Below are positions 8,972 through 16,960 of a stretch of DNA of 64,000 nucleotides, piece by piece. Where the stretch lies: assembly GCF_009796285.1 (NCBI RefSeq), contig NZ_CP047020.1, positions 2,418,001 through 2,482,000 on the forward strand, written 5' to 3'. How positions within the stretch are numbered: the stretch's first letter is position 1; each line of letters opens with the position of its first letter. This stretch comes from Streptomyces broussonetiae (GTDB taxonomy: Bacteria > Actinomycetota > Actinomycetes > Streptomycetales > Streptomycetaceae). The notes beneath the pieces are model-generated. The model saw only the letters and a list, made by a program, of their open reading frames with translations, made no database searches and was not told the origin of the DNA. Made by a program: the position numbers and the translations under genes.

Positions 8972-9574
8972 ATGGCCGGTTTCCGGAGTCTGGCGAGACA
9001 GGTACGCGATCCGGGCTGCGATCTGGCACTGCGGCGGTACTCACTGCGCAAGTGCCTTGAGAAGTTCGCCCCTTACGGGCATCGGGCGACCTGGGACCAT
9101 CTGTGCTCCCGGGCGGGCTTCGCCCCCGAGGACCGCTCTCCGGACCCGGCGCGGCTCGTGGCCGCACTGCAGGAGCTGGAGGAGGCCCGTTCCGTCTGGC
9201 TCGCCTACGAGACCGACTTCACCGAGCGGCGCAGGAAGGAGAAGCACGACGGACTGCGCCGGCCGGGCAGCGTGGACGACTGGCACCGGCTGACCTGGGG
9301 CGGCTTCGGGGTCGCGTGGTGCGACGACCCGCGGGTGCACCCCGGCGAGCCGCTCGCGGAGGTGCTTCGTCGTCTGATTGCCGCCCTGGAGCGCGAACCG
9401 GGCGCGTCCTGCCCGGTGTGCGGCGCCGACCGCCTGGTCTGGCGCTATGGCCTGGACCACGAGCCCTCGTCCGGCCCCGTCTGCACGGACTGCGGCATCC
9501 TTGTGCCCCGGCCCGTCCTCACCCCGCGAACGCTGGAGTACGCGCGACGCGGTGGACTGCTGATGTCGGCCTGA
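8972..9574 (+). CDS. hypothetical protein with C-terminal zinc ribbon
   Basis: 200 residues, not recognised. The N-terminal two thirds are charged and probably helical. The C-terminus carries CPVCGADR and CTDCG, two CxxC pairs 23 residues apart, which suggests a zinc ribbon. GGAGG lies 9 nt before the ATG. No signal or membrane segment is seen. It diverges from the penicillin acylase gene and is followed by a palindromic repeat. Function unknown. Confidence 0.7.
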   Translation: MAGFRSLARQVRDPGCDLALRRYSLRKCLEKFAPYGHRATWDHLCSRAGFAPEDRSPDPARLVAALQELEEARSVWLAYETDFTERRRKEKHDGLRRPGSVDDWHRLTWGGFGVAWCDDPRVHPGEPLAEVLRRLIAALEREPGASCPVCGADRLVWRYGLDHEPSSGPVCTDCGILVPRPVLTPRTLEYARRGGLLMSA

Positions 9575-9585
9575 ACTGTGGGGGG

Positions 9586-9640
9586 TTTCCTGCGCCCCCG
9601 AGGGGCGCAGGGAACTGTGCGCCCCACCACGGCCCGGCTC
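9586..9640. repeat. palindromic dispersed repeat / terminator-like hairpin
   Basis: CTGCGCCCC at 9590-9598 and GGGGCGCAG at 9602-9610 form a perfect 9-bp stem with a CGA loop, followed by GGAACTGTGCGC. From memory, this 'GCGCCCC...GGGGCGC-AGGGAACTG-GCGC' type of element is scattered through Streptomyces chromosomes between genes. It may also end transcription of the zinc-ribbon gene. Confidence 0.65.
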
Positions 9641-10033
9641 GCCCGGGTGCGCGGCCGGTCGGTGCGGCCCGACCTCGCCTCGGTCAACCGGCATGAGCCG
9701 GGCGCCGAAGCCGTCGCCGAGCAGTTGCCGGACCTGGGCGTGGGCGTCGCGGCGGGCATCCGGTCCCGGCGCCGAGGATGCGGCCCGGTTCGCGCCCGGA
9801 TCGGCCTGGAGGACACACTGCCGCTGTTGGACGGCCAACGCGCTTGCGGAGAGGGCAAGTTGGCGAGAGAGGGGCTGGTCCAGCGCGCACGGTCCCTGCG
9901 CCTGCGCGCAGGCAGGGACCACGAAGGTAGCAGCCGCCAATCCGCTGGCTCCACCCGTTTGGGGCCCGGACAGTGGGACGCGATGAAACACGCCTGAGGG
10001 CTGTCAACGTGCCCACTCGTCCGAGGAGTTGCG
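9641..10033. other. intergenic stretch with no convincing gene
   Basis: About 390 bp downstream of the repeat. Frames are open on both strands but none has a ribosome binding site or a recognisable protein. On the minus strand an open frame around 9650-9991 contains segments such as LLGDGFGARLMPVDRGEVG that look gene-like and could be a relic, but I cannot assign them. A good binding site (GAGGAG) just before 10034 belongs to the RNA ligase gene. Confidence 0.4.
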
Positions 10034-11100
10034 ATGTCGACGCTGCGCGTCACCGCCGAAGTGCTGACCGTTCACGAGCACCCGAACGCCGACGCGCTCG
10101 AGCTGGCCCAGGTGGGCCTGTACCGAGCGGTCGTCGCCAAGGGCGCCTACCGCACCGGCGACGCCGCCGTCTACATCCCCGAGCAGTCCGTGCTGCCGCC
10201 CGGGCTGATCGAGGAACTCGGACTGACCGGGCGGCTGGCGGGCGGCGAGGCCAACCGGGTCAAGGCAGTGCGGCTGCGGGGCGAGCTGTCCCAGGGCATC
10301 GTGTGCCGCCCGACGGCGCTCGCGGACGTCGACCTGACGCGCGCGGCGGCCGAGGGGACGGACTTCGCCGAGCGGCTGGGCATCAGCAAGTGGGTGCCGC
10401 TCGTCCCGCCGACCATGGACGGCGAGGTCGAGTCCGCCCCCGCACTGCTGCCGTGGGTCGACATCGAGAACATCCAGCGCTATCCGGAGATGTTCACGCC
10501 GGGCGAGCCCGTCGTCCTGACGGAGAAGCTGCACGGTTCGGCGTGCCTGCTGACGTATGTCGCCGGCGAGGGACGGGTGTACGTCTCCTCCAAGGGCTTC
10601 GGCGCCAGGTCGCTGGCGCTGCGGGAGGACCCGCGGAACCTGTACTGGCGGGCGGTGCGCGCGCACGGCGTCGCCGAGGTCGCGGCGAGGCTCTGCGAGC
10701 GGCTGGGCGCCGCGCGGGTCGGCGTCTTCGGGGAGGTGTACGGAGCGGGGGTGCAGGACCTGACGTACGGCGCGGACGGGCGGCGCGCCACGCTGGGGTA
10801 CGCGGCGTTCGACGTGGCGGCCGAGATCGACGGCTCGGTGCGGTGGCTGGACGCGGCCGGGCTGCTGGAGGGGAGCTGCCGGTGGTGCCCCGGCTGTACA
10901 CGGGGCCGTACGACATCGAGCGGGTCCGGGAGTTCGCGAGCGGCCGGGAGACCGTGTCCGGGCAGGGGCTGCATCTGCGCGAGGGCGTGGTCGTACGGCC
11001 CGCGGTGGAGCGCCACAGCACGGTGACCGGGGGCCGGGCGATAGCGAAGGCGGTGAGCCCGGCGTACCTGACGCGCAAGGGCGGGACCGAGTACGAGTAG
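10034..11100 (+). pseudogene. RNA ligase, DraRnl/Rnl5-like, with a single-base frameshift
   Basis: The first 280 codons encode an OB-fold N-terminal domain followed by an adenylyltransferase with the nucleotidyl-acceptor motif KLHG (Lys165) and the motif FGEVYG. Relatives of Deinococcus DraRnl seal 3'-OH/5'-phosphate nicks in RNA-containing duplexes. After GLLEG the frame breaks. A one-base insertion in the G-run at 10870-10873 would restore EGELPVV and continue through REGVVVRP (motif IV) and AIAKAVSPAYL (motif V) to the TAG at 11100, giving 355 residues. As written, the product stops at 11026 with a foreign 50-residue tail and lacks motifs IV and V. It is either a recent pseudogene or a homopolymer sequencing error. 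Confidence 0.8.
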
Positions 11101-11122
11101 GCGCCCCGGACCGGCGCAGCGG

Positions 11123-11581
11123 TCAGCGCCCCTCCGCCAGCAGCCGGGACCCCGTGAGCCGCTCGCCGAACACGTCGTCCGGGTTGGACAGGACACAGTT
11201 GTCCAGCGACAGACACCCGCACCCGATGCAGTCGGTCAGATGATCGCGCAGACGGTTCAGCTGCTTGATGCGCTCGTCCAGCTCCGAGCGCCACTTCTGT
11301 GACAGCCGCGCCCAGTCGTCGCGGGTCGGCGTCCGCTCCTCGGGAAGCTCGGCCAGGGCTTCCCTGATCGTGGCCAGCGGAATGCCGACCCGCTGGGCCG
11401 CGCGGACGAAGGCGACCCGGCGCAGGGTGTCCCGGCTGTAGCGGCGCTGGTTGCCCGTGGTGCGGCGGCTGCTGATCAGCCCCTTGGACTCGTAGAAGTG
11501 CAGGGCGGAGACCGCGGCGCCGCTGCGCGCGGACAACTGGCCCACGGTCAGCTCGTGGATCTTCTCGGGAATCTGGGGCAC
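11123..11581 (-). CDS. soxR: redox-sensitive regulator SoxR (MerR family)
   Basis: 152 residues. The N-terminal MerR winged helix ([20 protein letters not shown]) is followed by a dimerisation helix and the [2Fe-2S] cluster motif with Cys118, 121, 123 and 129 ([12 protein letters not shown]), spacing C-x2-C-x-C-x5-C as in SoxR. The start is taken as GTG ([11 protein letters not shown]) from the family's usual N-terminus; the purine-rich site GGAGGA abuts it closely. In Streptomyces SoxR senses redox-active metabolites such as actinorhodin. It is divergent from the MaoC gene. No SoxR box was identified here. Confidence 0.93.
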   Translation of the reverse strand: MPQIPEKIHELTVGQLSARSGAAVSALHFYESKGLISSRRTTGNQRRYSRDTLRRVAFVRAAQRVGIPLATIREALAELPEERTPTRDDWARLSQKWRSELDERIKQLNRLRDHLTDCIGCGCLSLDNCVLSNPDDVFGERLTGSRLLAEGR

Positions 11582-11619
11582 TCCTCCGAGACTACCGACC
11601 CGATCCGGCTCGCGGTCCG

Positions 11620-11648
11620 TTGACAGGCGCCGCACACCCGAGCATGCT
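11620..11648 (+). promoter_or_regulatory. putative promoter of the MaoC gene
   Basis: TTGACA at 11620-11625, a 17-bp spacer, then CATGCT at 11643-11648. The -35 is a perfect match to the vegetative consensus. The -10 overlaps the inverted repeat at 11647-11662, as expected for a repressed promoter. Confidence 0.6.
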
Positions 11649-11662
11649 AAGCAGTTGCTTAG
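11647..11662. promoter_or_regulatory. putative TetR operator upstream of the MaoC gene
   Basis: CTAAGCA-GT-TGCTTAG is a perfect 16-bp palindrome 24 bp before the MaoC start. Together with its left flank it shares the 11-mer GCATGCTAAGC with the site upstream of the TetR gene at 12162-12785. The same repressor very likely binds both. Confidence 0.7.
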
Positions 11663-11686
11663 ACATGCGAGCGAGAGGCCGGGAAC

Positions 11687-12148
11687 ATGGCAGAACCGAG
11701 GACCTTCACCTCCCCCGACGAGCTGAAGGCGGCCGTGGGCGAGCAGCTGGGCCACACGGACTGGCTGGAGGTCGACCAGAAGCGGATCGACCTGTTCGCC
11801 GACGCCACGGGGGACCACCAGTGGATCCATGTGGACCCGGAGAAGGCCGCGGCGGGGCCGTTCGGGACCACCATCGCGCACGGCTACCTGACCCTGTCGC
11901 TGCTGCCGCTGTTCGGCCCGCAGCTGATCCAGGTCGAGGGCGTGAAGATGGGCGTGAACTACGGCACGAACAAGGTCCGCTTCCCCGCCCCGGTACCCGT
12001 CGGCTCCCGGCTGCGCGCCACCGCGAAGATCACCGGCGTCGAGGACGTCACCGGGGGCGTCCAGGTGACGGTCGCCTTCACGGTGGAGCGCGAGGGCGGC
12101 GACAAGCCGGTGTGCGTCGCGGAATCGGTGTCCCGGTACTACGTGTGA
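11687..12148 (+). CDS. MaoC family dehydratase ((R)-specific enoyl-CoA hydratase type)
   Basis: 153 residues forming a single hot-dog domain. The hydratase-2 motif is present: the catalytic Asp/His region [18 protein letters not shown] and [16 protein letters not shown]. Such enzymes add water to 2-enoyl-CoA to give (R)-3-hydroxyacyl-CoA. Its length matches PhaJ/NodN-like members. It diverges from soxR and converges on a TetR gene. Matching palindromes at its promoter and at the TetR promoter suggest that TetR represses it and that it is induced by an acyl-CoA ligand (inference). Confidence 0.92.
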   Translation: MAEPRTFTSPDELKAAVGEQLGHTDWLEVDQKRIDLFADATGDHQWIHVDPEKAAAGPFGTTIAHGYLTLSLLPLFGPQLIQVEGVKMGVNYGTNKVRFPAPVPVGSRLRATAKITGVEDVTGGVQVTVAFTVEREGGDKPVCVAESVSRYYV

Positions 12149-12151
12149 CCC

Positions 12152-12177
12152 GGTGGGCGCCCTACGCGGCGCCCACC
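12152..12177. terminator. hairpin terminator between MaoC and TetR genes
   Basis: A perfect 10-bp stem (GGTGGGCGCC with GGCGCCCACC) closes a 6-nt loop. It starts just after the MaoC stop and overlaps the last codons of the convergent TetR gene. Confidence 0.65.
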
Positions 12178-12785
12178 ATCCGCAGCACGAGGTCGGCGTA
12201 GAGCACGCCGACCTCCTCGGGGGTGCGCGGCCCGTCCACGGTGAACCAGCGGGCCACGTCGATGCACAGCGACAGCACGGCGAGCGTGGTGCCCTGGACG
12301 TCCAGCACGTCGAACTCGCCCGCGGCCACGCCGTCCTCGATGATCCCGCGCACCTCGGCGTCGACCTGCCGGCGCAGCGCGACGATCTCGGCGCGGGCCT
12401 CGGGACCGAGGGCGTCGAGTTCGTACTGCACGACCCGTGCGGTGGTGCGCCGGCCCGCGTGCCAGCGGACGAAGGAGCTGACCGCGTCGGCCAGCCGCTC
12501 GGCCGCGCTGCCCTCCCGCCGCGCCGCCGTACGCAGGATGTCGAGGGCCTTGTCGTGGCCGATCCGGCTGATCCGGTGGAGCAGCTCTTCCTTGGTCTTG
12601 TAGTGGATGTAGAGCGCGGCCGGGCTCATGCCGGCCCGGCCCGCGATGTCACGGGTCGTCGTCGCGTGGTAGCCGCGCTCGGCGAAGGCCTCCACGGCGG
12701 CGACGAGCAGCCGCCGCGCCGCGTCAGGGGTGACCTCTTCCCACGGCTCCATTTCGCCGCCGGCCGTCTCCTCCGCCGTACTCAT
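12162..12785 (-). CDS. TetR/AcrR family transcriptional regulator
   Basis: 207 residues. The helix-turn-helix lies near residues 40-68 ([27 protein letters not shown]). The C-terminal domain is helical. The upstream region contains GTGAGC-N4-GCTTAG (12834-12849), related to the palindrome before the MaoC gene. This TetR is therefore the best candidate repressor of itself and of the MaoC hydratase; an acyl-CoA ligand is inferred from that target. Confidence 0.9.
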   Translation of the reverse strand: MSTAEETAGGEMEPWEEVTPDAARRLLVAAVEAFAERGYHATTTRDIAGRAGMSPAALYIHYKTKEELLHRISRIGHDKALDILRTAARREGSAAERLADAVSSFVRWHAGRRTTARVVQYELDALGPEARAEIVALRRQVDAEVRGIIEDGVAAGEFDVLDVQGTTLAVLSLCIDVARWFTVDGPRTPEEVGVLYADLVLRMVGAA

Positions 12786-12833
12786 CGCTCGCTCGCCCCT
12801 CTCGGTGACAGGAGCACCACCATACCGCCCAAG

Positions 12834-12849
12834 GTGAGCGGGCGCTTAG
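12834..12849. promoter_or_regulatory. putative TetR autoregulatory operator
   Basis: GTGAGC-GGGC-GCTTAG is an imperfect palindrome 49 bp upstream of the TetR start. Read on the minus strand with its flank it begins GCATGCTAAGC, identical over 11 bases to the flanked operator of the MaoC gene. Confidence 0.65.
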
Positions 12850-12873
12850 CATGCCTGCTCGGATCTTCGCGGT

Positions 12874-13161
12874 TCAGATCTTCTCGAAGGGGTCGTGCTC
12901 GGAGAGGAGCTTGTCCAGGCGCGCCTGGTCGACCCGGCTGACGATCTGCCCGGCCTCCTGGCGGTCCCGGATCACCTTGGCGAGGGTGAAGGCGGAGGTG
13001 ACGAGGTAGAGGACGGCGATCGCGAGGAAGGCCCGGACCCAGGCGTTGGTGTCGAGCTGGTAGATGCCGATGGCCGTGGCCGCCATCGCGATGGCGAAGG
13101 AGGCGACGGACTGGCCGTAGAAGGCGGCCGTGCTCTGCTGCTTGACCGATGTGTCACTCAT
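12874..13161 (-). CDS. YiaA/YiaB two-helix domain membrane protein
   Basis: 95 residues with two predicted transmembrane helices (FYGQSVASFAIAMAATAIGI and AWVRAFLAIAVLYLVTSAFTL) followed by a charged cytoplasmic tail ending SEHDPFEKI. This matches the small YiaAB family, whose function is unknown. The start MSDTSVKQQ is chosen because relatives begin there; no good ribosome binding site is seen, and MLVLMSDT four codons upstream is possible. It sits between the TetR gene and the acyl-CoA dehydrogenase, all on the minus strand. Confidence 0.8.
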   Translation of the reverse strand: MSDTSVKQQSTAAFYGQSVASFAIAMAATAIGIYQLDTNAWVRAFLAIAVLYLVTSAFTLAKVIRDRQEAGQIVSRVDQARLDKLLSEHDPFEKI

Positions 13162-13221
13162 GAGGACGAGCATCGGCGGACGTGGTCCGCGCCACATCCG
13201 CCCACGTACTCAGGCACGTAC

Positions 13222-14376
13222 TCAGAAAGCCGAAACCCCGGTCAGGGAACGGCCGATGAGGAGCTTCTGGATCTGGCTGGTGCCCTCGTAGAGCGTCATC
13301 ACACGGGCGTCGCGCAGGAGTTTGCCGGCCGGGTACTCGTCGATGTAGCCGTAACCGCCGAAGACCTGCAGGGCGTTGTTGGCGGCGCGCACGGCGGCCT
13401 CGGAGGCGAACAGCTTGGCCTTGGAGGACTCGACGGCGAACGGCTGCCCCCGGTCGATCAGGTCGGCGACCCGCCAGGTCAGCAGCCGGGCGGCGTCCAC
13501 GTCGACCGCGATGTCGCTGATCAGCTCCTGCACCAGCTGGTGGTGGGCGATCGGCTTGCCGAACTGCTCGCGCTCACCCGCGTACTTCACGGCCGCGTCC
13601 AGCGCGGCCTGGGCGATGCCGACACAGCCGGCCGCCACCGACATCCGCCCCTTGGCCAGCGCCGACATGGCGACGGAGAAACCCTTGCCCTCCTCCCCCA
13701 GCAGCGCGGAGGCCGGCACCCGGACGTCCTCGAAGGCGAGTTCCGCGGTGGTCTGGCCGCGCAGGCCGAGCTTGCCGTGGATGGTGCGGCGGGTCAGGCC
13801 CGGGGTGTCGGTGGGCACGAGAAAGGCACTGACACCCTTGTGACCGGGGGCGTCGGTGGAGCGGGCGAAGAGCAGGACGACGTCCGCCCAGGTCCCGTTC
13901 GTGATGAACGTCTTCGTGCCGTTGACGACGTAGTCGTCGCCGTCGCGCACGGCCCGGGTGGTGAGGTTGCCCGCGTCGGAGCCGGTGCCGGGCTCGGTGA
14001 GGCCGAAGCAGCCGACGTACGCGCCGGACGTCAGACCGGGCAGCCAGCGGCGCCTCTGCCCCTCGTCGCCCCAGGCGGCGATCGTCTTGGCGACGAGCCC
14101 GAGGGAGACGGAGACGATCCCCCGCACGGAGGAGTCACCGCGCCCCAGTTCCTCGGTGACCAGGCAGTACGCGAGATGATCGCCGCCACTGCCGCCGTAC
14201 TCCTCGTCGATGGTCAGTCCGAGGAAGCCGACCTCGCCGAGTTTCTTCACGATGCCCCGGTCGACCTCCTCGGCGCGGTCCCACGCCACGACGTTCGGGA
14301 CGATCTCGCGCGCCACGAAGTCCCGGGCGAGCTGCCGTACGGCGGCCTGCTCCTCGCTCAGCTCCAGGTTCACCAC
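13222..14376 (-). CDS. acyl-CoA dehydrogenase
   Basis: 384 residues, the usual length. Family signatures include YCLVTEELGRGDSS, FGLTEPGTGSDAG (FAD/substrate loop), GLRGQTTAELAFEDV and the C-terminal EYPAGKLLRDARVMTLYEGT with the catalytic glutamate of the short/branched-chain type. It oxidises an acyl-CoA at C2-C3 using FAD. The start is GTG, one codon before another GTG, with GGGGTGA upstream. It is divergent from a TetR gene, and a 19-bp inverted repeat between them overlaps its likely -10 region. A second copy of that repeat lies before the aldehyde dehydrogenase gene. Confidence 0.94.
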   Translation of the reverse strand: MVNLELSEEQAAVRQLARDFVAREIVPNVVAWDRAEEVDRGIVKKLGEVGFLGLTIDEEYGGSGGDHLAYCLVTEELGRGDSSVRGIVSVSLGLVAKTIAAWGDEGQRRRWLPGLTSGAYVGCFGLTEPGTGSDAGNLTTRAVRDGDDYVVNGTKTFITNGTWADVVLLFARSTDAPGHKGVSAFLVPTDTPGLTRRTIHGKLGLRGQTTAELAFEDVRVPASALLGEEGKGFSVAMSALAKGRMSVAAGCVGIAQAALDAAVKYAGEREQFGKPIAHHQLVQELISDIAVDVDAARLLTWRVADLIDRGQPFAVESSKAKLFASEAAVRAANNALQVFGGYGYIDEYPAGKLLRDARVMTLYEGTSQIQKLLIGRSLTGVSAF

Positions 14377-14430
14377 GAGATCACCCCACAGAAGACGTCA
14401 CGGACGCTGGATCTTGAAAACCGTACATTT

Positions 14431-14449
14431 AAATTAGCACTGCTAGTTT
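14431..14449. promoter_or_regulatory. putative TetR operator between acyl-CoA dehydrogenase and TetR genes
   Basis: AAATTAGC-ACT-GCTAGTTT, with 7 of 8 arm bases complementary, in an AT-rich patch of a GC-rich region. It lies 54 bp before the acyl-CoA dehydrogenase start and 26 bp before the TetR start, so one bound dimer could shut both. Its reverse complement matches the site at 19486-19504 at 15 of 19 positions. Confidence 0.75.
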
Positions 14450-14475
14450 CTGTTCGCAGCCCTACTATGTGCGCC

Positions 14476-15123
14476 ATGGCCCGACCGCGCAAGCCCCTCC
14501 TCAGCACCGACCGGATCGTCGAGACGGCCCGGGACCTCGTGGACCGGGAGGGGCTGGCGGCCGTCTCCACCCGTCGGCTCGCCGCCGAGCTGGGCGTGAG
14601 CGGGCCCTCGCTCTACAACCACTTCCGCACCAAGGACGAGATCCTGGAGGCGGTCGCGGACTCGGTGAGCGCCCTGGTGGACCTGGCGATGTTCGAGGAC
14701 GGCCGCGACTGGCGCACCGCGCTGCACGACTGGGCCGTGTCCTACCGGGCCGCCCTGCGCGACCACCCGAACATCGTCCCGGTGCTGGCCCGGGGCCCGG
14801 GACGCCGTCCCGCCGCGCTCCACCTCGCCGACGCGGTCTACGGCGCGATGGTCGACGCGGGCTGGACGCCCGCCCAGGCGACCTCCATCGGCGCGCTGAT
14901 GCGGTACTTCATCATGGGCTCGGCGCTCGGCTCGTTCGCGGGCGGCTTCGTGGACGACGCGAGCGCGTACGACCCGGCCGACTATCCCCGCCTCGGCCAG
15001 GCCCACCTCCTCGCCGAGCAGCAGGAGAAGATCGACGAGCGGGCCTTCGAGACGGGGCTGACGGCACTGCTGGACGGACTGGCGCAGCAGTACGAGCAGG
15101 CCGGGCAGGACGTGCAGCAGTAG
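14476..15123 (+). CDS. TetR/AcrR family transcriptional regulator
   Basis: 215 residues. The helix-turn-helix is VSTRRLAAELGVSGPSLYNH near residues 30-50, followed by a TetR C-terminal domain of the TetR_C type. The start is ATG at MARPRKPLLS; an ATG three codons upstream is possible. TACTAT at 14463-14468 is a fair -10 element that would place the transcript start at or next to the ATG, so the mRNA may be leaderless. It is the likely ligand-responsive repressor of the divergent acyl-CoA dehydrogenase, of itself, and of the aldehyde/alcohol dehydrogenase operon at 17-19.4 kb, based on matching operators. Confidence 0.92.
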   Translation: MARPRKPLLSTDRIVETARDLVDREGLAAVSTRRLAAELGVSGPSLYNHFRTKDEILEAVADSVSALVDLAMFEDGRDWRTALHDWAVSYRAALRDHPNIVPVLARGPGRRPAALHLADAVYGAMVDAGWTPAQATSIGALMRYFIMGSALGSFAGGFVDDASAYDPADYPRLGQAHLLAEQQEKIDERAFETGLTALLDGLAQQYEQAGQDVQQ

Positions 15124-15164
15124 TTCGGTGGAGGCCGAAGTGTCCGTGGCGCATGCTGACAGGC

Positions 15165-15872
15165 ATGACCGCCAAGGATCCGCAGGCCGCCGGCCTCGCC
15201 TCGCTCGCCTCGCTGGTCGCCGACGAGACCCGGGCGGCGTGCCTGCTGGCCCTGCTCGACGGGCGCGCCTGGACCGCCGGCGAGCTGGCCCGGCATGCCG
15301 GGGTCGCCGCGTCGACGCTCAGTGAGCACCTGGACAAGTTGGTGGCCGGGGGCCTGCTCGCGCAGGAGCGCCAGGGCCGCCATCGTTATGTGCGGCTGGC
15401 CGACGCGCGCGTTGCGGGGCTCGTGGAGGGTCTCGCGGCGCAGGTGCCCGCGGCGGCCGGGCGTCCGCGTTCACTGCGCGAGTCGAGCACCAGGTCCGCG
15501 ATGGCGCGGGGCCGTACCTGCTACGACCACCTCGCCGGGCGACTCGGGACGGCGGTCACGGACGCCCTGACCCTGCGGGGGCTGCTGCGGCAGGACACGG
15601 GCTTCGCGCTCACGGACGCGGGGGTGGAGTGGTTCGGTACGGCCGGCATCACCCTCGACCTGTCGAGCCGGCGCCCGCTGGCCCGTGCGTGCCTGGACTG
15701 GACCGAGCGCCGGCCCCATCTCGCGGGGGCGGCGGGCGCCGCGCTGTGCCGGCATGCGCTGGACGCGGGGTGGTGCGTGCGGATCGGGTCGGAGCGGGCG
15801 GTGCAGGTGACTCCGTCGGGGGAACGGGAGTTGGCGGCGCTGCTCGGCATCCGTCCGTCGGCATGGCAGTGA
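15165..15872 (+). CDS. ArsR/HTH-type winged-helix regulator
   Basis: 235 residues. The N-terminal 80 residues form an ArsR-type winged helix (ELARHAGVAASTLSEHLDKLVAGGLLAQERQGRHRYVRL). The C-terminal half (TCYDHLAGRLGTAVTDALTL...) is a conserved extension seen in actinobacterial ArsR-like regulators and has cysteines but no classical metal-binding CxC motif in the helix. The start MTAKDPQ is preferred; MLTGMTAK four codons earlier is an alternative. It precedes an EamA exporter on the same strand by 113 bp and may regulate it. Confidence 0.85.
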   Translation: MTAKDPQAAGLASLASLVADETRAACLLALLDGRAWTAGELARHAGVAASTLSEHLDKLVAGGLLAQERQGRHRYVRLADARVAGLVEGLAAQVPAAAGRPRSLRESSTRSAMARGRTCYDHLAGRLGTAVTDALTLRGLLRQDTGFALTDAGVEWFGTAGITLDLSSRRPLARACLDWTERRPHLAGAAGAALCRHALDAGWCVRIGSERAVQVTPSGERELAALLGIRPSAWQ

Positions 15873-15985
15873 ACTCGCCCACGGGGGTGGAGAGTTCTCC
15901 TTGGTCGCGCACCGCGCCGCCCGCTGTGACGGCGGCGTCCGATTTCCGCCGGTCCGCACCACGGACGACACCTAGCCTCGGGAGC

Positions 15986-16927
15986 ATGATGAACACCATC
16001 GGGAACCGGCCTCGGACACTCGCGACGGGCGCCGCCTGTGTGACCGTGGTCCTGTGGGCGTCGGCCTTCGTGGCGGTCCGGCGTGCGGGTGAGGCCTACT
16101 CGCCCGGCGCGCTGGCCCTCGGCCGGCTGGCGACCGGCGCCCTCGCTCTGGGGGTCTTCTGGGCCGTACGCCGCGAAGGACTGCCACCCAGGGCCGCCTG
16201 GCGCGGGATCCTGCTCTCCGGTGTGCTGTGGTTCGGCTGCTACATGGTCCTGCTGAACTGGGGCGAGCAGCAGGTGGACGCGGGCACCGCGGCCCTCGTC
16301 GTGAACATCGGCCCGCTGCTGCTCGCCCTCCTGGGTGCCCGCTTCCTCGGCGATCCGATGCCGCCCCGGCTGCTGGCCGGGCTGGCCGTGTCGTTCGCCG
16401 GGGCGGTGACCGTGGGCCTGTCGATGACGGGCGGCGACGGGTCCTCCCTGTTCGGAGTGGTCCTGTGCCTGCTCGCCGCGGTGGGGTACGCCTGCGGTGT
16501 CGTCGCACAGAAGCCGGCCCTGGGACGCGGGAGCGCCCTGCAGGTGACGACGTTCGGGTGTCTGACCGGTGCCGTGGCCTGCCTGCCGTTCGCCGGCCAG
16601 CTGACGCACGAGGTGGCCCGCGCGCCCGTGTCGGCGACCCTGGACATGGTCTATCTGGGCGTCTTTCCGACCGCGCTGGCCTTCACGACCTGGGCCTACG
16701 CCCTCGCCCGCACGACCGCGAGCCGGATGGGCGTGACGACGTACGCCGTGCCCGCGCTGGTGGTGCTGATGTCGTGGCTGGTGCTCGGCGAGGTGCCGGG
16801 CATGGTCACGCTGGCCGGCGGAGTGCTGTGTCTGGCGGGTGTGGCCGTCTCGCGGTCCCGCTCGCGCGGCGGGCGGACGGTTCGGGTCGCGGCCGGAGAA
16901 GAGCCGCGACCCGAGAGGGTCGCCTGA
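15986..16927 (+). CDS. EamA/DMT family transporter
   Basis: 313 residues with ten predicted transmembrane helices in two EamA repeats, the standard drug/metabolite exporter layout. The second repeat starts near residue 150 (LFGVVLCLLAAVGYACGVVAQ). The C-terminus is a short basic tail. TAGCCT at 15973-15978 could be a -10 element giving an almost leaderless transcript; GGGAG lies close to the ATG. The exported substrate is unknown. The upstream ArsR-like regulator may control it. Confidence 0.88.
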   Translation: MMNTIGNRPRTLATGAACVTVVLWASAFVAVRRAGEAYSPGALALGRLATGALALGVFWAVRREGLPPRAAWRGILLSGVLWFGCYMVLLNWGEQQVDAGTAALVVNIGPLLLALLGARFLGDPMPPRLLAGLAVSFAGAVTVGLSMTGGDGSSLFGVVLCLLAAVGYACGVVAQKPALGRGSALQVTTFGCLTGAVACLPFAGQLTHEVARAPVSATLDMVYLGVFPTALAFTTWAYALARTTASRMGVTTYAVPALVVLMSWLVLGEVPGMVTLAGGVLCLAGVAVSRSRSRGGRTVRVAAGEEPRPERVA

Positions 16928-16960
16928 GGCACCGCGCCGCCCGGCGGAGGACGCACGGCG

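Noticed and set aside
9578..9997. Plus-strand frame of 139 codons after the zinc-ribbon gene
   Set aside because: Begins inside the palindromic repeat, has no ribosome binding site and no recognisable protein.
11582..11686. SoxR box between soxR and the MaoC gene
   Set aside because: The only clear palindrome there (CTAAGCA-GT-TGCTTAG) matches the TetR promoter site, not a SoxR box.
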